60,517 nt of DNA from Melioribacteraceae bacterium. GTDB taxonomy: Bacteria; Bacteroidota; Ignavibacteria; Ignavibacteriales; Melioribacteraceae. The translations under genes and the position numbers were made by a program. Below are positions 55,572-60,517 of the stretch, piece after piece; position 1 is the first letter of the stretch; each line of letters opens with the position of its first letter. The notes beneath the pieces are model-generated. The model did not search any database. It was not told the DNA's origin and saw only the letters and a program-made list of their open reading frames with translations. Where the stretch lies: NCBI GenBank assembly GCA_022181065.1, contig BQMY01000122.1:1-60517 (forward strand). Direction: 5' to 3'.

Positions 55572-55596
55572 TATTTTTTTTTATTATGATCTTCTG

Positions 55597-55613
55597 AAAT
55601 GTTATTTTGATAT
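55597..55613 (+). promoter_or_regulatory. Promoter-like 17-base element upstream of thiolase
   Basis: Identical to 25949-25965. Contains TTATTTTG (55602-55609), one mismatch from TAnnTTTG, 19 bases before the thiolase ATG. Confidence 0.35.
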
Positions 55614-55628
55614 TTTTAAGGATCATAT

Positions 55629-56807
55629 ATGAAAAAAAGTGTAATCGTAGCTGCGAAGAGAACACCGGTTGGTTCTTTTCAGGGTAGTTTATCCTCACTT
55701 GAAGTATCTCAACTTGGAAAAATTGTTATAGAATCGCTTCTTAAAGATTCCGGGATAAATACGGATATAATTGATGAAGTTATTCTCGGTAATGTTCTAC
55801 CTGCTGGTGTTGGACAAGCTCCTGCAAGACAGGCCGCTATTTTTGCAGGGCTGCCTGAAAAGACTGAATGCCTTACTATAAATAAAATGTGCGGTAGCGG
55901 ACTCAAATCTGTGATGCTCGCGGATCAGGCAATAAGACTGGGTGATGCCGATGTTATCATCGCCGGTGGAATGGAGAGTATGTCCAATGCGCCATACCTT
56001 GTAAAAGGTGTCCGTGATGGTCTGAGAATGGGTCATAATCAACTTATTGACTCGATGATCCATGATGGATTATGGGACAAGTATAACAATATCCATATGG
56101 GTAATTGTGCGGAATCTTGTGCGAAAGATTTTAGTCTGAGCAGGGAAGAATTGGATCGATTTGCGGTTCAGTCTTATAATCGCGCTATTAAGGCACAGAA
56201 TGACGGAGTATTTAAAGAAGAAATAGTTCCGGTCACACTCAAGACCAGAAAAGGAGAATTGATCATTGAGCATGACGAGGAACCGGGTAAAGTAAAATTT
56301 GAAAAAATCCCTTCTTTACGTCCGGCTTTTGACAAGGAAGGTGTTGTTACAGCTGCGAACGCATCCAAAGTGAATGATGGTGCAGCCGCTTTACTGATCA
56401 TGTCTGAAGAGAAAGCACTTGAATTGGGATTAAAACCAATTGCGGAAATAGTTGCACAGTCTTCGGCTGCGAAAGCACCTGTTGAATTCACCACAGCTCC
56501 TGCAGACGCGATTCAAAAAGTTTTGAAAAAAGCCGGCATGACAAAAGATCAGATTGATTTATACGAAATAAATGAAGCCTTTGCTGTTGTTTCACTTGCT
56601 GTGAATAAAATTCTTGGTCTTGATGAATCAAATGTAAACGTTAATGGTGGCGCAATTGCGATGGGTCATCCAATCGGTGCAAGCGGTGCGCGAATACTGG
56701 TAACATTACTTCATGAAATGCAAAGAAGAAAATCTGATTATGGACTTGCTTCACTTTGTATTGGTGGTGGTGAAGCATCTGCAGTAATTGTAAAATCATA
56801 CAATTAA
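55629..56807 (+). CDS. Acetyl-CoA C-acetyltransferase (thiolase)
   Basis: Thiolase of 392 residues, standard length. Nucleophile Cys88 in NKMCGSGLKSV, catalytic His in GGAIAMGHPIGASGARI, and the second Cys in LCIGGGEASAV (usual form CIGGGxG; the final Gly is Ala, the CxGGG core is intact). Likely condenses or cleaves acetoacetyl-CoA. It is 12 bases upstream of the 3-hydroxybutyryl-CoA dehydrogenase gene, so the two give steps of butyrate-type or beta-oxidation metabolism. Confidence 0.95.
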   Translation: MKKSVIVAAKRTPVGSFQGSLSSLEVSQLGKIVIESLLKDSGINTDIIDEVILGNVLPAGVGQAPARQAAIFAGLPEKTECLTINKMCGSGLKSVMLADQAIRLGDADVIIAGGMESMSNAPYLVKGVRDGLRMGHNQLIDSMIHDGLWDKYNNIHMGNCAESCAKDFSLSREELDRFAVQSYNRAIKAQNDGVFKEEIVPVTLKTRKGELIIEHDEEPGKVKFEKIPSLRPAFDKEGVVTAANASKVNDGAAALLIMSEEKALELGLKPIAEIVAQSSAAKAPVEFTTAPADAIQKVLKKAGMTKDQIDLYEINEAFAVVSLAVNKILGLDESNVNVNGGAIAMGHPIGASGARILVTLLHEMQRRKSDYGLASLCIGGGEASAVIVKSYN

Positions 56808-56819
56808 AGGGATTAGAAG

Positions 56820-57668
56820 ATGGATATTAAAAATATAGCAGTAATTGGCGGCGGTACAATGGGAAACGGAATTGCTCACGTATTCGCGCTTTCAGGGTAT
56901 AATGTACAGCTTGCGGATGTTTCAGACGAAGCGGTTGATAAAGCATTAGCGACTATTTCAAAAAATATGGATCGCCAGGTAAAAAAAGAGATCATCTCTG
57001 AGGAACAAAAGAATTCTGCGTTTAACTCTATTAAAAAAGTTGTTGGGGTTGAAAACCTTGATCCCAACACGGATGTAGTAATTGAAGCAATATTTGAAAA
57101 CAAGGATGTAAAACAGTCCATATTCAAAAAATTGGAAGAAATTATTAAAAAAGAAGCAATTTTTGCGTCCAACACATCGTCAATTTCAATTACTGAATTA
57201 TCATCGGTTTGCAGATCGGATCGGTTTATCGGGATGCATTTTATGAATCCGGTACCGGTCATGAAACTTGTAGAGATTATTCGAGGTTATTCCACCTCTG
57301 ATGAAACATATGAAATAATCAGGGATTTATCCGAAAAACTGGGTAAAACTCCTGTTGAGGTTTTTGACTATCCGGGATTTATTTCCAACAGAGTTTTAAT
57401 GCCAATGATAAACGAAGCAATATTCGCCTTATACGAAGGGGTTGCTTCTAGTGAAGCGATTGATACGGTCATGAAGCTAGGTATGAATCACCCAATGGGA
57501 CCACTGACACTGGCAGATTTTATTGGGCTGGATGTCTGTCTCAATATCATGGAAGTTCTTTATAACGGATTTAACGACCCCAAGTATCGTCCATGCCCAT
57601 TGCTTAAAAAAATGGTTGCGGCCAAAAAACTTGGAAGAAAAACCGGTGAAGGTTTTTATAGTTATTAA
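56820..57668 (+). CDS. 3-hydroxybutyryl-CoA dehydrogenase
   Basis: NAD-dependent enzyme of 282 residues interconverting acetoacetyl-CoA and 3-hydroxybutyryl-CoA. Rossmann motif VIGGGTMGNGIAHVFA at the N-terminus, catalytic HFMNPVPVMKLVEI, and C-terminal NRVLMPMINEAIF plus GMNHPMGPLTLADFIGLD. Length and motifs fit the monofunctional Hbd type. Forms a pair with the thiolase. No crotonase or acyl-CoA dehydrogenase in the window. Confidence 0.95.
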   Translation: MDIKNIAVIGGGTMGNGIAHVFALSGYNVQLADVSDEAVDKALATISKNMDRQVKKEIISEEQKNSAFNSIKKVVGVENLDPNTDVVIEAIFENKDVKQSIFKKLEEIIKKEAIFASNTSSISITELSSVCRSDRFIGMHFMNPVPVMKLVEIIRGYSTSDETYEIIRDLSEKLGKTPVEVFDYPGFISNRVLMPMINEAIFALYEGVASSEAIDTVMKLGMNHPMGPLTLADFIGLDVCLNIMEVLYNGFNDPKYRPCPLLKKMVAAKKLGRKTGEGFYSY

Positions 57669-57688
57669 TTATATACATTTCAGATTCG

Positions 57689-59533
57689 GTGTTTAAGTTG
57701 AGTATTTTTGAAGTTACACAAAAGCGGTTACGATTTTATAATTCCAGAATTAGCAGATATTTCGCCTCAATAAACTTTTCACAAGACAACTATTTGCTCC
57801 TGATTGGCGGCATCGTCGGTCTTTTGGGAGGCATTGGAGCGATAATATTTCATGAAGCAATTGATTTTATTGAGCATGCTTTTTTTTCAGCTCCCGGAAG
57901 TTTTTTCGGGAGCGATTCACTTTTTGATGTAAACTCTCCCGGAGCATACTTACTCATTATTCTTGTCCCTGCAATTGGTGGTTTATTAGTTGGAATCATC
58001 AGTCACTTTTTCGAAAAGGGGGAAAAAGGGGAAGGTATTCCTAATGTAATAACCGCTGTGGCATCTAAAGGTGGAGTTATCAGGGGCAGTATTGCGATTA
58101 AAAAAATTATCGGGTCAGCGCTTAGCATTGGTACAGGCGGCGCAGGTGGAAAGGAAGGTCCGATCGTTCAAATCGGGGCTTCAATAGCATCTTCATTTGG
58201 CAGATTTCTGAATTTATCACAGGACCGATTAAAAATATTGGTTGGATGTGGTGCCGCAGCAGGATTATCAGCAGCGTTTAATGCACCACTTGGAGGAGCA
58301 ATCTTCGCGATGGAGATTATCCTGCGAACATTCAGAGCCAGAACTTTCAGCCCGATAATAATCTCATCTGTAATATCGACGGCATTATCTCGTGGATATT
58401 TGGGTAATGAACCTGCTTTTTCTATTGCAAAATACGATCTTGTATCTGACGTAGAACTATTATTTTATCTGGTTTTAGGATTACTATCGGGTCTGGGCGC
58501 GATCTATTTTGTTAAATCATTTTATTTCATCGAAGATATATTCGCCAAATTCAAGAAAATACCACCAATTGTTAAACCGGCTATTGGTGGACTACTTGTA
58601 GGAATAATCGGATTATGGCTTCCGGGAGTTTATGGATTTTCCTATGACGCCATTAACAACGTTTTATCGCACAATCTTGACATTGTGATAGTAGTGGCGT
58701 TGATATTCATTAAACCAATTGCAACGGCATTTACGATCGGTTCAGGGGGTAATGGCGGCACATTCGCCCCGAGTTTGTTCATGGGAGCTATGTTAGGTGG
58801 AGCATTCGGACATTTCGTTGGAATATTATTTCCCGAATATACTGCTCCTGCGGGCGCGTATGCGCTGGTAGGAATGGCTGGAGTTGTTGCCGGCACAACT
58901 CATGCGTCACTTACCGCACTCATTATGACCTTCGAAATGACAGATAATTACAAAATCATTCTGCCGTTGATGCTTACAATTATTGTCGCGACCACATTTT
59001 CAAAGTCTATATTAAAAGGATCTCTTTATACTATTAAGTTTCTGCGCGAAGGTAAGGAAATAGATATATACGGTCGCCAGGTAAATATTCTAAAAAATAT
59101 ATCAATTAAAAGTCTGATTGATAATAAATTCGATATCATTACTGATAATCTTAACTGGCATCAGATCCTGGAGTATATAAAAAAAGCCAAATACAATACA
59201 ATTCTTGTAAAAGACTCTAATAGTAAACTGGTTGGTACAATAGCGTTCCAGAATATCAGGGATGTGATTATGGATGAAGACACCAAACATATCAGGGATT
59301 TTATAATCGCCAGAGATGTAATGACCGAAAATATTACTAAAGCAACCGAAACAATTAATGGTGAAGAAGCTATAAAATTAATTGATGAAGGCGATCTGGA
59401 ATATTTACCTGTAGTTAATTCATCAACTGGCAGTGTTATGGGAATTGTGTCACGACAAGACCTTTTAAACAAGTATCAAAAAGAACTGTTCATACAGCAA
59501 AGTGAATCAAAAGAAATGAGTATCGGAGAGTAA
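57689..59533 (+). CDS. ClC-family chloride channel/antiporter with CBS domains
   Basis: Polytopic membrane protein of 614 residues. ClC signatures: GGKEGPIVQIGA with the gating/proton Glu present, and GNGGTFAPSLFMGAMLGG. The first anion-filter motif, usually GSGIP, reads GEGIP (Glu for Ser). Two CBS motifs occupy about 470-600, ending in GIVSRQDLL. Start GTG at 57689; a TTG at 57698, six bases after GGTG, is an equal alternative. Confidence 0.93.
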   Translation: MFKLSIFEVTQKRLRFYNSRISRYFASINFSQDNYLLLIGGIVGLLGGIGAIIFHEAIDFIEHAFFSAPGSFFGSDSLFDVNSPGAYLLIILVPAIGGLLVGIISHFFEKGEKGEGIPNVITAVASKGGVIRGSIAIKKIIGSALSIGTGGAGGKEGPIVQIGASIASSFGRFLNLSQDRLKILVGCGAAAGLSAAFNAPLGGAIFAMEIILRTFRARTFSPIIISSVISTALSRGYLGNEPAFSIAKYDLVSDVELLFYLVLGLLSGLGAIYFVKSFYFIEDIFAKFKKIPPIVKPAIGGLLVGIIGLWLPGVYGFSYDAINNVLSHNLDIVIVVALIFIKPIATAFTIGSGGNGGTFAPSLFMGAMLGGAFGHFVGILFPEYTAPAGAYALVGMAGVVAGTTHASLTALIMTFEMTDNYKIILPLMLTIIVATTFSKSILKGSLYTIKFLREGKEIDIYGRQVNILKNISIKSLIDNKFDIITDNLNWHQILEYIKKAKYNTILVKDSNSKLVGTIAFQNIRDVIMDEDTKHIRDFIIARDVMTENITKATETINGEEAIKLIDEGDLEYLPVVNSSTGSVMGIVSRQDLLNKYQKELFIQQSESKEMSIGE

Positions 59534-59649
59534 AACCACTCTCCTGTTGTTATGCTTACATTTGTCCGATAATGTATATTATGTAAACTTTTTGATTCGA
59601 CAACTTCCCCGATTCAAAAAAGATTAAAATTAAATTCTGATTACCGGGT

Positions 59650-60291
59650 TTAAGATGATCTCCTGGAAGTTTTCTTCTTTGGTTCCTCTTTCGGTAAATA
59701 TTTCCAGATATAACCGGCTGCGGTTTTTTGTCTGCCTGTTACAACGAGTGAAATAGCTGATCGTGATATTTCAGCCCACTTGGAAGCTTGACGTAACGAA
59801 ATAAATTCTTTTATCAGATTACCATCTTTATCAAAAGCTCCAACTCTGGTACCTTTGATGGGACCTTCGATAATTTTTTTAGGTTTTGGCGCAAGATTAA
59901 TAAATATTTTATCAACTTTAACCTGTCTCCATAATGCGCCTGCCGAGATGGTTCGTTTTTCTTTCAGAGCTCTGCTGATACAATTTCTTGATACACCGGC
60001 TTCATTGGCAGCCGCCTGAATACTTTCATATTCCTTAATGAAATTTCCTTCAAGATCATACTTACAGACAGATTTTTTCTGATTGCCAAAATCTCTGGAA
60101 TGCGGTTTGATATGTTTATCAGCATCATTGACATACTGAGCCGTAAATCCATGCCAGCTTCTGCCGTCTTTCAGCATCCTTCTCAGTGTATCTTTATGAA
60201 CTCCAAGCTCATCAATCGCTTCGTATTTTGCGCGATATTGCTTGAAAAACTCGTTATTCTTTTTTACAATTATAGGTTTTGCGTAATACAT
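59650..60291 (-). CDS. Stand-alone NUMOD1-repeat DNA-binding protein
   Basis: A 213-residue protein made of three related units: about 20-52 (AIDELGVHKDTLRRMLKDG), 71-122 (VCKYDLEGNFIKEYESIQAA, then GVSRNCISRALKE and AGALWR) and 150-197 (VGAFDKDGNLIKEFISLRQA, then ISRSAISLVVTG and AGYIWKY). Each full unit pairs a beta-hairpin with a helix-turn-helix, the NUMOD1 pattern found beside HNH or GIY-YIG homing nucleases. No nuclease motif is present. The C-terminal tail is Lys/Arg/Ser-rich (KKKTSRRSS). GGAG precedes the ATG. Likely binds DNA; target unknown. Confidence 0.82.
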   Translation of the reverse strand: MYYAKPIIVKKNNEFFKQYRAKYEAIDELGVHKDTLRRMLKDGRSWHGFTAQYVNDADKHIKPHSRDFGNQKKSVCKYDLEGNFIKEYESIQAAANEAGVSRNCISRALKEKRTISAGALWRQVKVDKIFINLAPKPKKIIEGPIKGTRVGAFDKDGNLIKEFISLRQASKWAEISRSAISLVVTGRQKTAAGYIWKYLPKEEPKKKTSRRSS

Positions 60292-60337
60292 TTGAAACTC
60301 CGTTCTCGGTTAGTGGAACATCTTTAATTCCCATAAC

Positions 60338-60517
60338 TCACATGCCCTGTAAGTAAAAATAAAACACCACTATAATAACAAGCACCATCATATAAAATAC
60401 CGGACTCCTGCCACGTTTCTTCACGTTTTTGCTATATCTGATCCGGAGTTTTTTCTTTCTTTTCTCCTTTTCATCCTCTTCAGGTTTATAATGACGTGGC
60501 AGGTAATCAAAACTGCG
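60338..60517 (-). CDS. C-terminal end of a basic, probably tail-anchored protein (5' end beyond window)
   Basis: An open frame enters from the right edge and ends at TGA (60338-60340), giving 59 residues. The sequence has a charged, Lys/Arg-rich stretch (EEDEKEKRKKKLRIRYSKNV), then a single hydrophobic helix (FYMMVLVIIVVFYFYLQGM) at the very C-terminus. It lies upstream of the NUMOD1 gene on the same strand, 46 bases away. I do not recognise it. Tail anchoring is inferred from the helix position. Confidence 0.6.
   Translation of the reverse strand, partial: RSFDYLPRHYKPEEDEKEKRKKKLRIRYSKNVKKRGRSPVFYMMVLVIIVVFYFYLQGM

Noticed and set aside
59589-59620. Inverted repeat between the ClC and NUMOD1 genes (59589-59599 with 59610-59620)
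   Set aside because: The stem has a mismatch and the T and A runs are on the wrong sides for an intrinsic terminator on either strand.
1-60517. tRNA, rRNA, riboswitch, CRISPR array or insertion sequence
   Set aside because: Intergenic gaps are all short (about 130 bases or less) and by eye hold only promoters, ribosome sites and hairpin terminators; no cloverleaf, direct-repeat array or transposase was seen. A covariance-model scan was not possible here.

Overview
The window reads as a core-genome segment from a member of the Bacteroidota/Ignavibacteria lineage. Supporting signs are a type IX secretion sorting tail (YQNYPNPFNP) on the 870-residue secreted protein at 27094-29706, several promoter-like sites of the Bacteroidota form TTG-N19-21-TAnnTTTG, a YbeY with Asp in place of its third metal ligand, AT-rich DNA, and many outer-membrane proteins and lipoproteins. 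The species cannot be named. Genes are packed tightly, nearly all on the + strand, often overlapping by 1-8 bases, and TTG start codons are frequent. No stretch over about 130 bases lacks a gene. No rRNA, tRNA, CRISPR array, insertion sequence or prophage was seen.

Layout. 1-6347: an edge-truncated sugar-type MFS transporter (- strand), a PabB-PabC fusion for folate synthesis, a short-chain prenyl synthase, then HPr and enzyme I of the PTS. 6448-11128: an envelope operon (metallopeptidase/propeller/barrel protein, PQQ-propeller lipoprotein, PEGA protein) closed by a terminator facing polA on the - strand. 14150-17641: an EEP-family lipoprotein, an SDR enzyme and an ExbB-ExbD-ExbD motor. 17720-23069: YqeY, CvpA, MutS2, biotin carboxylase and its biotin carrier. 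23143-29706: a FadL-type porin, an SGNH lipoprotein, a SPOR lipoprotein, a VTE5/SEC59-type kinase and the T9SS cargo. 29716-36600: SSB, a CNNM/CorC protein, a small anchored helical protein, an MCE protein, gamma-glutamyltransferase, AcpS, MnmA and an HNH nuclease.

36687-42735 carries trpS, scpA, scpB, an RluB-type pseudouridine synthase, a PBP4-type dacB and lysS. 42779-46155 is a surface-polysaccharide-like trio (DUF2279, GT2, Wzi-like). 46158-52369 is a dense run: S41 protease, gamma-carbonic anhydrase-like protein, MBL hydrolase, ybeY, Smg/DUF494, Xer recombinase, short HPF and HPr kinase. 52434-55571: M23 peptidase, DUF2795, holB, RicT/PSP1. 55629-59533: thiolase, 3-hydroxybutyryl-CoA dehydrogenase and a ClC channel with CBS domains. 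The right end is on the - strand: a stand-alone three-repeat NUMOD1 protein and the C-terminal end of a basic, probably tail-anchored protein.

How the parts connect. HPr keeps both His15 and Ser46, and HPr kinase lies 47 kb away, yet no sugar-specific EII gene is present, so a regulatory phosphorelay is more likely than sugar uptake. Most of the window is ordinary housekeeping, and I did not find a convincing undescribed system. The best leads are the stand-alone NUMOD1 protein, the multi-domain envelope proteins, a TrpRS with an iron-sulfur-type cysteine pattern, and motif departures in DacB and the ClC channel.
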